NCBI GenBank assembly: GCA_025266875.1
Contig: JALLLT010000067.1
Location: forward strand, 62,001 to 126,000
Direction: 5' to 3'
Source: Fennellomyces sp. T-0311
Lineage: Eukaryota; Mucoromycota; Mucoromycetes; Mucorales; Lichtheimiaceae
DNA length: 64,000 nucleotides
Shown here: piece after piece, positions 11,966 to 23,932 of the stretch
How the letters are laid out: each line of letters begins with the position of its first letter
Position numbering within the stretch: position 1 is the first letter of the stretch
The notes under the pieces: model-generated
The model's database searches: none
Told to the model about the DNA's origin: nothing
What the model saw: only the letters and a program-made list of their open reading frames with translations
Translations under genes and position numbers: made by a program

Positions 11966-13497
11966 ATGTCCAATCTTGCGACTCGATCTCCATCCGCAGA
12001 CGATGCAGCAGAGCCACTTCTCGGGACGCCATCAAGTGTACGTCCTGACGCAAATCGTTACAGCACATTCCAACCTACACCAGTTCGAGCCAAACCGAAG
12101 CAACCCAATCGAACAACCAAAACTTCACAAAAACTGAAGTTATTTCCAGACAATGGAAGCCAAACGATGCTCATGCCCGAAGAATTCGATGCGGATGTGT
12201 ATAGTCAATTGGCCCAGATTCCGCATGGCACAGCCAAAGTCGAGGCAGAAAAGCTAAGTAAAATGAACAAGGAGGAGCTTTCTCGAGTCACTGCCTATTG
12301 TACTTCATCGTAACGTATCTACCAACCTCTCTCTGTTTCTATCTTGTATTCTTACTCTTTTTTTCTTTAGTGCGTATCGAATTGACCATCTGATCAAGTA
12401 TTTGAAAGCAAGAAAGTCGACTAACGGCTGTAATCCGAAACGATTCGATGAATGGTATGTATAACCAGGGTTGTTGCGTGGATGGTTACTGATGATGTGC
12501 AGTGTATATACAACCTATGCATTAAATTATCCACTCGCCCCACCGCGTTCGGATGATGGACGGCCGCAAGACCAGGCTGTTCTTCCGGAAATGTTCTTGT
12601 TTGACTACGGTGTAGTCGTCTTTTGGGGAATGACTCTTGCCGAGGAACAACGGATATTGAAAGAGTTAGAGCCCTATGAGGATGCAAAATTAGGTATGGG
12701 TTCTATGAAGGTTATTGGATTCATTCTGTGCTTACATTCGGATTTTAGATTTAAACGATGTAGAAGTGGAAGAGTTCCATTATTACTATGACGAAGGATG
12801 CCAACCTCGGTACAAATTACATTTGATTTTCCCCTATGACACCTGAGTTAATATGTTGCTTAGCATTTACAATGATATCATTACGTTACGACATCCATCC
12901 AACTATCTCGTCAAACTGACGATTGCACATGCCATTGCGCAGAGTGTCAAAATGACCTTGTTTGAGCGCCTTATCGATGATACTATCAACGAAACCAAAT
13001 ATATCCCTCAAGTGATGGCTGAGAGTGGAAACATCCGCATGTCCAGGTAAGATTTTGCGGCTGCAAAATGCTCTTTGAGAGCTAACATACAGATACTGTA
13101 GAACGGCTATCACAAAAAAGATTGGACAACTTTTTATTATGCGGATAAATGTCAATCTGGTGTCAAATATTCTTGATACACCAGAGATCTTCTGGTCTGA
13201 ACCAGCCCTGGAGCCCCTGTATAGTGCAATTCGTGGATACTTGGAAATATCACAGCGGGTCGAGTTATTGAATCAACGTGTTGAGGTCATCAGTGATCTT
13301 CTGGAAATGCTCAAGGACCATCTGAATAGTTCGCATGGTAAGTTTGTAGTATTGAGATAGAGATCATGGGAAAAAAAGACTGAAAACGGATAATAGGTGA
13401 GCATCTGGAATGGATCGTGATTTGGTTGATTGCAATGGAAATTGTGGTTGCTGTGATAACTACTTGCCTAGACGCTTTTAGTCTTTCACGCGAGTAG
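11966..13497 (+). CDS. RMD1: RMD1/RMND1-family protein (DUF155), C-terminal membrane anchor
   Basis: Seven exons (11966-12309, 12371-12454, 12503-12693, 12749-12809, 12864-13046, 13102-13337, 13397-13497) give 399 aa. DUF155 landmarks: an N-terminal low-complexity region, then VTAYCTSSAYRI, MFLFDYGVVVFWGMTLAEEQRIL, and the acidic/aromatic DLNDVEVEEFHYYYD. A long helical region with ESGNIRMSRTAI and KIGQLFIMRINVNL follows. The protein ends in a hydrophobic span WIVIWLIAMEIVVAVI, the usual single TM segment. Yeast RMD1 is needed for meiotic nuclear division; the mitochondrial relative RMND1 supports translation. I chose ATG 11966 (A-rich context); an in-frame ATG at 11879 would add 29 residues. 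Last confident housekeeping gene before the F-box cluster. Confidence 0.92.
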
Positions 13498-13768
13498 ATA
13501 AAGCTAGTATATGTTAACATAGTACACTTACAGATGTCTAATACATCTGCTTAGTTAAAAGTATTTTGATTTCAACAACACTCGTGCTTTTTGCCAATTT
13601 ATTTTCAATTAGGTTTAAACTATCCTTTACTAGACATAGTAAGTGTACAATGCAAAAGACAGGGAGACCTCAGGTGGCAAGGACAAGCGCCAAGCACACT
13701 TAACTTCGTGTAACTTGACAACATTCTAAATTCACAGCCACCTGCTACTTTCCACCTTGTCCTTAGCC

Positions 13769-15777
13769 ATGGCAATGGATAACAGTAATGATGGCTCCTC
13801 AAATTCAGAAATTGCGTTGCCTTCTCAATTAGGGCCTATCGGTTCATTACCTGATGACATTATATTGGAGTTCTTTCAATACCTGGATCAACAAGATTGT
13901 CTGAGGTGCATGGCCGTTTGTCGCTATTGGTACAGCGTGGTTCCCGGATATACGCAAAACTTATGGAAAGAGATACGGCTGAACGTAAATTGGATTGTGG
14001 AAAAAAACCTTCGCCGGGAACGATGTTTGGGAAGCCATGTAAAAAAACTCGTTATTGAACCACCTGAAGGGGATTATCACGTGGAATGCACCGTAGAAGA
14101 GAAAGAGCTAAACACCTTGATACAAGGTTCTCTTGCTTTGGGATGCACTGAAGTTGAGTCCATAGGTAACATTAGTCACTGTAATACGAAATAGCTCCTA
14201 ACGATAGTCAATTAGAGCTTATATGCTGCGCTATCACGCATTTTCAAGTTTTCGTGGACTTGATTAAGCTACTGTTACCGCATGTAAAACGATTGGCATT
14301 GACAGACCACCTATCCTACCTTCCAATCATGGATGTGCTCTATTCTTTCCCAGAACTTACACATTTTACGTGCCGATACAGTTCTTTTTCCAGCAATCCA
14401 CGCATGTCTTTTAACGCCCCGTTGAACACACCAATCGATTATCACACAAAGCTGACACACCTATGGCTGGAGGTCGATGTTCCGAAAAGACAAAAGGAAA
14501 GCATTTTGCGCATGTGTCCGGATTTGGTATGCTATATCGATACAACTCGAAACGTTCCCCTAAAATTTAGTGCTGTTGAACTCGATCAAGTCTTTACATT
14601 GTGTCCAAGGATTACGTTTCTGGAAGCCAATTCTTTAGACCACCACCAGCAGTTCGACGATTATGTTTATGATCAACCTGGACTCCGTTATTTGAATGTA
14701 AATGGTGGCTTTGAAGTAGATCAACTGGCTCGGCATATGACTAGAAACCAAGAAACGTTGGAATTTCTATATATCTGCAACTACCAGATGGACGATTTGA
14801 TGCCATCGCTGCACTTGCAAAACCTTCGGACGCTTATTTGTTTCGGCACCCAACTTTCTGGTGAAAACTTTGCTATGTTACCCGATCATTGCCCTAGCTT
14901 GGAAACCTTCGATCTATACTCTGCAAGTCGACTGCGCCTCAATTCGATATTCATCCACTCTCTTCCGGTAATGCATCGACTAAAGTCGCTAAGCATGCGA
15001 GGTGTTGCGCTTGATGACGACGTTTCCTTGTTGACAATGCTCGAACGGTTTCCCATCTTGGAACGACTAGTTTTGCATAGAATGTCTTTATCTATCAAGC
15101 TACCCGACGGTTTCAAGTCCCCAAGTCACTTGAAGCATCTAGAGCTTCCTGACGCATTATTTCTTAGCAGTAATAGAAGTGGTCAGGGTAGGGAAGCGGA
15201 AATCGCGTACTTTCTCAAGTGCTTGACGTACAATTCAAAACTGGAGATCATCCGACTTCCGCACGTAACGAGAATCGGACAAAAAGCGTTACTGATAATA
15301 GCCACGATATCAACTTTGAAACTTCTTGAGGTGCCCTTCGATTACACCTTGAAAGAGGAAGAATTGGCGGAATTCATCATGATGCTTCGGGGAACCTCTG
15401 TTGATACCCTGATAGTCGGTTACGTCTTTTCGCTAACGTTTACCATGCTCAGCGCTTTGGCTGAGCTCCCACGTCTCAAAATACTTTGTATGGAAGGAAG
15501 CGGATCAAATAATTCTATCACACATATCAGCAAAGCAGGCATGCAGCAGATCCTATGGACGAGTCCAAATTTGACGCAAATTTCGCTCGTGGGCGATATT
15601 ATGCTCGAAGAGAGCAAAAATGTACTTACACGAAATCAAATACGCTCATTAGTGCGGCAGCTAACGCCAGATGCCGATCAAAACCCTTGTCTCCCGTTCA
15701 GACGTTGGCGCGTGCGTATAGATGATACACCTTCTGTCCGTCGTGTAATATTCTCCTCCATTCCTGCACCATTCTAA
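13769..15777 (+). CDS. F-box/LRR protein, cluster copy 1 (652 aa)
   Basis: Two exons (13769-14165, 14216-15777) with a 50-bp phase-1 intron give 652 aa. The start ATG has a strong context (GCCATGG). Residues of about 30-75 form an F-box (GSLPDDIILEFFQYLDQQDC, then MAVCRYWYSVVP) that would bind Skp1 in an SCF ubiquitin ligase. The rest is a leucine-rich-repeat solenoid with segments such as LRYLNVNG, LETFDLYSASRL, HLKHLELP and LKLLEVP, expected to hold the substrate. The C-terminus is basic and less like the VLRDITIRRV ending of its siblings. Same exon plan as the other five copies; closest by length and sequence to copy 5. Substrate unknown. Confidence 0.9.
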
Positions 15778-17570
15778 ACACACTTTTCTTCCCTTTTGTT
15801 CGAGCTATACTTTCGCTTACCCCTCTCCCTACCCGTCATCCACTATGCACTATATAATGCATACATACTTTTTTAACGATTCTCTCTCTGGTGCTCTTTC
15901 AAATATATATTATATTACTCCAGCTAACGTGCATTCTGATTCGAAATCCAGAGGCAAAACAGTAAAATGCAAGAGACAACTGCATTTATGCGCTCTGTGA
16001 TACCAAAAAAGTCTACAGTTGCAGCAAGGAAGTCCTTCATGTTACAAGTACGATCACAACCCGGTCCTCATCTTTATTGTGACATCCTCGACATTGATCC
16101 AAAACTCTTGTAATCATGCTTCATCCCTTCAAAGAAAATTCAAGTAATTTACATCGTCTATACAGTTTGATATTGCAGAGCTGATGCTTCGATGATGGAT
16201 GAATGGTATGTGTGCAAGTTTTGTAATGGATGGACTATTTAGCGCGTATTTTTCGATTATAAGGTACGTGGGAATCTTGTCTGTATTATTCTGGCAATCA
16301 AGACTAAATGTATTTCCGTTCAGTCTCATGACGAAGACCAAGAAAGTTGCTGTCCAGGAATATGATGGTAATATGAGGGTCAAAATTAGGGAGCGTTTGG
16401 GCTGCTACTGTCGAAGGGATATCACTGTACAATTGACTTCCTACTTTGTGACATACTCAGTCAATATACGATTTAACCACGGTATTGCACAGCTCTGTAG
16501 GAGCCGTATGGCACTGCGTTCTGATGAAGGTAAGCTCCTAGTGTATTTCTATTATACTCTTGCCCTGAGCTGCTTATGGAAAGTAAAATGGTAAGTCGGT
16601 GAACCAAGATGCTTATATCTTTGGACAGGTAGAATTTGATCAGTATTTTTTTTAATATGCGTAGTAGCGCATCTATAGGATATGCCTAACGTACAGTTTG
16701 TATCGGTAACTGACCTCTATATCTCTTGCAAAGATAAGTATCTATCATGTTAGAGCAACAGAGTGCGCAACTAACTACTCAAGGGTAGCCTTCATTAGAA
16801 AAAATAAAAGGGTCAAAGTCTAAAAGAAACGCATATTCTAAAAATGAGAACTAAACCACTTGGACATACTGCCACTGTCCCACTGTTTATAAGTGCATCG
16901 TCACGGAATGAAAATGTACTTGGGTCATGCAAACGTGTTTAAAGGGAGACGAAGGATTAGTAACTAAGTAATTAGGGCCAGTACAATACGGTAGCTGGAA
17001 TCTCAATATCAAAACTACACGCTTTGTATACGATAGCGAGCAGGCAGAGAATTCTGTAGTAAGCATTAAGTTTCGTACAGCCATATATTTTTTAATGTTG
17101 TAGCGCTTTAAAATATGTACTGGAGATACGACTCATAGCCAGATGATCTTTCGCATTGCCAGAAGAAGTACATTTGGTGGCGTAAATTTGTATACACGGC
17201 TCCTCAATTGCCTTAATAAAACCCTCTTTGTACAAAGACTTTTATATACGCTAGAGGAAGGATCTCTTCATATTTACTACAGATTTTAGGTATAGGGAGA
17301 AAGCAACATTAAAGCGAAGTATGCACCAAATTTCGTTATAAATTTCTACGTTGAACTAGTGACCATCCTTTAAAATGGTATTAGCGAGTACCGTATGTAA
17401 AGGACACAGTCTACCCACGAATGATGCACACCATGTTCAAGTATCCGGATGATTGGGTGGGGACACATCCAGTACATTCAAAGGAAGAGCGTGACGATGT
17501 TCAACTGTAGTTGCTCTGGTGTGCTACACAGTCATACCAGACATGTGAAAATTGAGAACTCAAATATTCA
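15778..17570. other. Intergenic 1.8 kb with a possible decayed coding fragment
   Basis: Mostly A/T-rich with no complete gene. Near 16328-16395 a frame reads TKTKKVAVQEYDGNMRVKIRE, reminiscent of the start of a PC4/SUB1 coactivator fold, within a 131-codon frame (16199-16594) that lacks the rest of the domain. Could be a relic or chance. The remainder (16.6-17.5 kb) shows nothing I can name. Confidence 0.3.
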
Positions 17571-19471
17571 ATGTGCCAAGGCTCAGCCCCTAACTTGATC
17601 CCCACACCGCAAATTCTTCATACCATCACTATGTTACTTGGAGATTCAATGACTCGCGTCGAATTTCCACCCTCAATGGAGCAGCTCAGGTTCCTGGCAT
17701 TACCATCAGACATCGTTCTCACGGTCTTTTCTTTCATGGATCAGCAAGATTGTCTAACATGCATGGCAGTATGTTACGATTGGTACACTGTGATACCACA
17801 GTATGCGCAAAATGCTTGGAAGTCTCTACGTCTCGGTGAAAACGATATTGGAAAGAAAGACCAGTGCGTAATCCGGTGCCTTGGTGACCATGTGAAAAGC
17901 GTCATTTTCAATAACCTTGAAAATGATAAAGACCTATATGATCTGATGCACCAGCTCCTTGAGTGGGGATGCTCAGCGATCGAATCTCTAGGTAGGTTGA
18001 AAACTAAAGAGCGAGAAGCAAACCTGACGGCATACACCCACTAGAAATGTACGAATGCAACAGTGACAATCAAGGCGAGTTTCTGGATATTCTGATAAAA
18101 CTGGCCCCTCACTTGAGGCATTTGAAAATGATGCATCATCACTCCAATATCGCGTTTCTGCAAGTATTCAGTGCTTGCCCGGAGCTCACCCATTTTACAT
18201 ATCAGGAAACAACAGCGGCGCACCCTAAAGGTGACCGTGGTGTGTACGACAAAGAGCCAGTAGTACCGAATGCGGGACCCACCATCAAACTCTTCCCAAA
18301 TATTACGCATCTATGCATCGATGCTGTAATGGATAGACAACTGCGGCTGGATCCGATCTTAAAAAGATGTCCCAACCTTCTAGTTTTTGTCGGTCCAGCT
18401 TTCGGACATGATCTCAAAGATATCTCGTACAGCAACATTTCTATCGACTTTGACCTGCTTTTTGACTGGTGTCCAAAGATTGTTTGGGTAGAAGATATGC
18501 TCAGCCATCGTACCTTGCCAAATCTTAAAGACGATCCAGAAATCAGCGCTATCGATAACAGTGTCACTGGACTCCGTCATTTCAGTATATGCGAGCTTCA
18601 CCAAAGCGATGCTGTACAGCAACGTTTGACAGAAAGCCAGCATATTCTCGAGTTTTTTGCAATTAATCCATTGGCCATCTCTAGTAATGGTAGTGCATTG
18701 CCGATAATGCTGAGCACACTCCAGTTACCCCAGCTACATACACTCGATATACATGATGTTGAATTTGATGGCGCATCAATCGTTTCTCTGCTCAACCATT
18801 GTCCTTCTCTCCGGACACTAAACCTGGAATACGAAGGTTTAGAATTTGATTCATCAAATTTCCATCGGCTTAATCCAATGATCAGCCTGCACAATTTTTC
18901 TGTGACCTGGATGGAGTTAGTTGGCGAACTTTCTCTTTTGACATTCCTCGAGCGATTTCCATCTATTGAAACTCTGTCTCTGTATCGCTTAACTGCTCCC
19001 GCAATATTTCCAGACGGTTGTGAGGGGCCAAGGCAGTTGAAAAAGCTGGATTTATTTGATCTCGAATGGAGGCATGGTGATAATCAGCCCGATCCAAAGG
19101 AGGCACCCGCGCACTTGTTCAGATGGTTCGCCATGTATTCAAAGCTTGAAGCCGTATCAGTACTCGCTGTATCAAACTTTGGAACATCATCATTAGCAGC
19201 GCTGGGCACAATTACTACACTACAAAGCTTAGAAATTGGATTCCTTGGGCATTCCCAATGCGGGGAAGCAGAAAAAGCTGATTTGCATCGATTCGCCTTA
19301 TCTCTGGTTAGAACAAAGATCGCGAATATATCTATAATAGACGCACAGTTTCACTTTCCAGAGGAAGTAGTCAGAAAACTGAACGAACTACCTCAGCTTC
19401 GAGCAATGTATGTATTTCATCCATGGGACTTTTCATATTGTAATACGTGTACGATACCTTGGAAGTATTAA
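17571..19471 (+). CDS. F-box/LRR protein, cluster copy 2 (615 aa, C-terminally short)
   Basis: Exons 17571-17991 and 18045-19471 with a 53-bp phase-1 intron give 615 aa. The F-box (FLALPSDIVLTVFSFMDQQD, MAVCYDWYTVIPQ) lies at about residues 42-85, with LRRs beyond it such as LHTLDIHDVEF, LRTLNLEYEG and LKKLDLFDLEW. Relative to its siblings it stops early, soon after ELPQLRAMY, replacing the last LRR and the conserved C-terminal tail (about 80-90 aa) with a short unrelated run ending in IPWKY. Several in-frame Met codons (17571, 17631 and others) could start it; the outermost was taken. It converges with copy 3. Possibly still functional, possibly degrading. Confidence 0.82.
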
Positions 19472-19696
19472 AGGGCCAATAAGGCGAATGCTTGCACAGC
19501 CTATGTGCTAAATAAGATGTATTGAATTGTATACTTACATTTAATCAAAACTCAATAATACCCATTGCCCATGTTATATCCCGATATGATCAAGTTATAT
19601 GTACCTTGATCAAGCTTCGCTACCTTTTAACAGAGGATATCGTATAATTTTATTATTGGTATCAACACTTCCTCTGTGGTCTTATTCTTGGCTACA

Positions 19697-21809
19697 TTAT
19701 ACTCTACGTTTAACAATAACATCGCATACTGCAATAGATAGATCGACATCCATATACTTTTCCTCCTTTTCTACATAGAATGTAGGCGCCTCCTGTTTAA
19801 CTAGCGCAGATAAACTATCGTGATCCGGTATTCCTTCCAAAGAGTCATCCAGCAAAGCATGTCGGAAAGTTATAGTTTTCAGGCTGTTACTTCTGTGCAA
19901 CATTTGCAATAACCCCAATACGCTAATCTTACACACACACTGGCGAGAATCCAACTGTGGCAAGTCAAGTTCTCTCAGTAATGGTAATTCAGCCAATGTA
20001 TTAAATATGCTAAAGGACATATGTTCAATCCCACAGAGGCTTAGATTTTCGATAGCAGTTCCGTGAAGCTTGTTTGTGAACTGAACCAATTCATCTCCGT
20101 TGACGCGTGTTGGGTCGAGTATGACGTTACATTCCTTGAGGGTCGGTATTTCCGCGACAGAAATAAGTGCTGGGTGTCCAAACATTTGAACAAAAGTTAA
20201 CGACAATATTTCGATTTTTGATTTTGCCGTCCAATAGCGAAAAAAACGTCCGACTGCCTCTTTTTTATAGCTAGTATCGTCGTCATCGTTCGTAATCCAT
20301 TCAACAGACCACAAGCGAAAATGCTTTAGTTGATTTGTCGCATAGCCCATATACCGTGGTACTGTAAGGGATATGGTTGCTATCGACAAGACAAGCTTTT
20401 CCAAAACAGGACATCGATCAAGTAGCATTTTGAGGCAAATGTCGTCAATATGTAAGCTATCACATTCCAAAGTTCGCAACCGATACTGCGGACAAAGAGA
20501 TTGAATCGCTGGTGGGTCGAACTTTTGGCTTTTGCAATCCAACACAAGGGTTTCGAGTACCGGGCAATTGTTGAGCATAGCAACTAGGGATAGAGCGTCG
20601 TACTGGGCGCCTTGAACTTTCAACGTATGGAGCTGTGACAGTCGAAGCGACCGAAATATTGCAGACCAATCGAATCGGTAATCAGTACTGTATAGTTCCA
20701 GTGATAAGTGCTCCAAAGTATCTTGATTTTTGGACAGCCACCCTGCTATTTGATCGCCTCCGTAGTCTACACAAATATCCAGATTGCGGAGTCCGGTACA
20801 GTTCGGGTTGTTGGTGTACATATCAATGTCTCCAACCTCGCCAATGTTATAAAGCGTAAAGAAAGGCTGCACGTGATTCACTTTGGGGCACATATCGAAT
20901 AGGCGATCGAGATTGATCGAAATCGTATTGTATCCAAAATTTTCATCTGGAGTGCGGACCCCTACCGTTGCGCGTTTGCTTGGACCAACGTAACATCGTA
21001 GTTCAGGGGAGTTACGTAAAATAGAGTATATCCGAGTCGGCTTCATGATAAGGTCCAGACAAAGGTGTGTTATTTTTGTTGCTAACTTTGAGGACGACAA
21101 CTCCCTCGCAACAGCAGGTTCCTGATCGTATACGTTACTCCGCCACCAATCAGACATTCTCATCTCGTAGGTAAAGTGAGTAAGTTCTGGACATGCTTGG
21201 AAAAGATGTAGAAACGCAATATTCGAGCGATGATTGATCATTCCAAGATGTGTCAAATGTGGTGCCAGTTTCGTCAATGCGTCCAGAAACGCGTCTTGGT
21301 CGTCCGTTAGACAGTAATAAAATTCTAGTGTATGTATAATTAAGACCGATATATTCAAGTGACAGAGCTCACTGCTTACCTAGACACTTGATTTTCGTAC
21401 ATCCCCAATCAAAAAGCTTATGTAGGACGTAATAGACATCACTTTCGCTTTCAAACGCATCCAAGGAAACACTTTTGACGTGCTCACCAAGACAGCGAAT
21501 CTGACGTTGATTCTCCTCCTGAACGTCCCGTGCATTGAACTTTAAAATCGTCCATATGCCTTCAGAATATTTGGGTATAGTTTGGTACCAGTCGCGACAG
21601 ACAGCCATACAGGTGAGACAATCTGCCTGGTCGAGGAATGACAAGATTTCAAAAACAATGTCGGGATGCAAAGCAGCCATGAATCCGAGCTGATCATTTG
21701 GTGGTGGCTCCAACGGCAAATCGTTAGAATCAGAGCAAAGATGTTCCGAATCGATAGGAATATTACTATTGTGTATCATGGTAGTGAAGGCAGTCAAATA
21801 ACATGGCAT
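19697..21809 (-). CDS. F-box/LRR protein, cluster copy 3, inverted (685 aa)
   Basis: Minus-strand exons 21809-21380 and 21324-19697, with a 55-bp phase-1 intron at the family position, give 685 aa. The F-box is FMAALHPDIVFEILSFLDQA followed by CMAVCRDWYQTIPK. The LRR array includes LRNLDICVDYGG, LHTLKVQGAQ, LETLVLDCKS, LEKLVLSIAT and LRELDLPQLD. It ends with a VCDVIVKRRV tail like the siblings. Start: 21809 is the first ATG of the frame; 21779 is an alternative. The only copy on the minus strand, so the cluster has undergone at least one inversion or inverted duplication. An SCF adaptor role is inferred from family knowledge. Confidence 0.9.
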
Positions 21810-22123
21810 TTTAAATTTCAAGTTTGCCCCAGCCTTCGGCTACGCCCGATCCACTAAGAGGGCGACAAGTTTTCTGTAGTCTTCAAAACATATCGCATCC
21901 TATTCTATGGTCCACGAATGGCCACCAAATATTCTAAGCCTAGAACGAAAATTCAACAGGTACTATGTCGTCTTAAATATGACTTAGTCGTGCGGATGCT
22001 ACATGTTAACTTGATTTTATATTTGGTCATAATGTGGTGTAAGGTATACGGTTAATTGACATATATTTTGTCGATACAACAGCATATTGTTTACGCTTGG
22101 TATTGATTTTTTTTGCGTTTCCT
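21810..22123. other. Promoter region of F-box copy 3
   Basis: A/T-rich 314 bp upstream of the minus-strand F-box gene and left of the transposase relic. No ORF or repeat recognised. Confidence 0.3.
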
Positions 22124-23543
22124 TGACTGCCATCTCTTCCTTTGTTAGCCTACCATGTTTTCTTTTTTCAGGCACTATATAGTAACTTTAGATTGAATAA
22201 GCTACTAATAAATATTAATAAAAAGTATACCTTGTTCAAATGTTGCTTTTGTAAACACGGGTAAGTCAGTTGGGCCAGCTTTAGGTGCTTTCCCAAAAGA
22301 CACCTCTTTTAAAGTAGTCAATATGGCATTCCAAGGATTACCAGCATGCTTTCTTCTCCAAATAAACTCCACTAGTCTCCAAGGCATAATGGCTTTTGTT
22401 CTATGACGTGCACCAACCATAATCTTGACGCCATTCCATGTACCTAATATATATCAGAATATAAAGTAAAAGTATTTACTATATAATAAAGTTACCTTCA
22501 ATAGTATTGGTGCATGTACCATCTGGTGTCTTGAATTCCTTACAATGGTTCACCATTTAATGTTGATAGTTTTGCGACAGCTGATCTAAGCTTTATAAGC
22601 AGCTCAGCCATCAGTAGAAATAATGCTACCAGGTTTAATATAGGTTTTTGAAACCGATTCAAGCATGGCAGCATTTCTAACTGGGACTGTTGCCATAAAA
22701 ACCTTTCTTTGGTTGGTCTCTTCAACACCACCAAGAACCAGACCCCATCGACTTTAAGTCCAACATGATGCTTGCGTTTTCCAAATTTGCTTTCATCAAC
22801 TTGAACCTTGATTCCTTTGCCACCTAGTAAACATAATTAATATAATGGTAACGTATTTAATTATCGAACTTACCAATTCTCATATCCTTCATCTTTAAGT
22901 CACCTTCCATAAGTAGGTAAATATCACCAATTATAGATCTTACAGTGTAAGGATTCAGCTCAGTGTACTCAGCAATTGCAAGCTGTTTTACTCCTCGCAA
23001 AAAGAGTAAAATTACAAGCAATACTAAGTGCAAAGGAACCCTATGCCCATAGAAGAAAGACTTGTTCTTTGTGGAGCTAGACTCATTTCCACCGCAGATA
23101 CGCCTTGTACAACGCCAAATAAGAGTATGGTTTGCAGACTTGATCAAGTACATTTCCTTGCCAAAGCTATAAAGAAGAGTAGCAGTAGTGAAAACACCTT
23201 TCTCCATAAGAAATCTAAAAGCGTAAGGTAAGTTCTTCATCCATTCACCCATCAATACACCCATCCATCCACCCATCGAAATAATGCATCCATTCATAAA
23301 AGAGAAAAACTTACCCTCTTCTAGCTGCTTCATTAGGAAAAGTTTTAAGAAAGCTGGCCAAACTGACTAATCCTTTTTTCGTAGCACGATCCTTTCTAGT
23401 GATAAGTGGAAAGAGAAAAGGCAGAGGTTTGATGATAGAAAATCGGATTTTTCAAACTAGAGTGCATTAAAACGTCTGAACTGCAACTCAGGCCCAAAAC
23501 CCAGTGTAATGTCGCTGCCCAAAGAAAACAAAAATGGCAGTCA
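22124..23543 (-). mobile_element. Degenerate Merlin/ISXO2-type DNA transposon (candidate extent)
   Basis: The transposase relic lies between a 10-bp perfect inverted repeat, TGACTGCCAT at 22124-22133 and ATGGCAGTCA at 23534-23543. Inner bases of both ends are also alike and pyrimidine-rich. I could not find a convincing 8-9 bp target duplication, so the true ends may differ by some bases. The family is inferred from the transposase. Confidence 0.5.
22205..23440 (-). pseudogene. Spliced Merlin/ISXO2-like (IS1595-group) DDE transposase, inactivated
   Basis: The coding strand shows, in order: a helical start SLASFLKTFPNEAARRG; an intron; FLMEKGVF and W-RC after a zinc-ribbon-like area; the typical SIIG/TVRSIIGDIY region; RIGGKGIKVQVDESKFGKRK (first catalytic Asp); STDG (second Asp); and TNTIEGTWNGVKIM (catalytic Glu). 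These are the hallmarks of the ISXO2-like DDE domain used by Merlin elements. Predicted phase-1 introns lie at about 22436-22496 and 22827-22875, and one near 23222-23315 covers a CATCCATTCACC-like repeat. Disabling changes: a frameshift after DGVWFLV near 22735, TGG to TGA in the STDGW motif (22604-22606), and further stops just after. Clearly a dead copy. Confidence 0.75.
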
Positions 23544-23600
23544 CTGTATATTTTATATTATAAAAATTTGGGCCTTGGCGACATTTGAACTTTTGCGGAT
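23480..23600. repeat. Local inverted-repeat segment at the right edge of the transposon relic
   Basis: AGGCCCAAA near 23491 pairs with TTTGGGCCT near 23566-23574, and AATGTCGC near 23508 pairs with GCGACATT near 23577. The two inverted motif pairs are in swapped order, so this is not one simple hairpin. It may be a small fold-back remnant. Confidence 0.35.
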
Positions 23601-23932
23601 AGCGACTTTACTATTTGGAAATACTGTATGTACACTCTCATATCTCTACTTTTAGCCGAAAATAGGTATACTTTCAAATTAGATATGGTATTTCGTTGTG
23701 CTTGCGCATATAAGCGGCTGCTGATATACACAGGCAATGTCCTTCTAGGAGTAGGTTTAGCGCTTTTCATAAAAAGCGATGGTATATATAGATCTACATA
23801 ATGCATGTTGCGCCACAATGCATTGTCACAATTGGTTGTTGTGCGTAAACTTTGACTCTGTGTAACTAATGAACTGTACCTTTTCCTGCCCACTATTCCT
23901 CACCTGTTCCTGCTTTACAGCATCCATCTCAA

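Noticed and set aside
23220..23315. CATCCATTCACC-like repeat as a minisatellite
   Set aside because: Only a few imperfect units, lying inside a predicted intron of the transposase relic.
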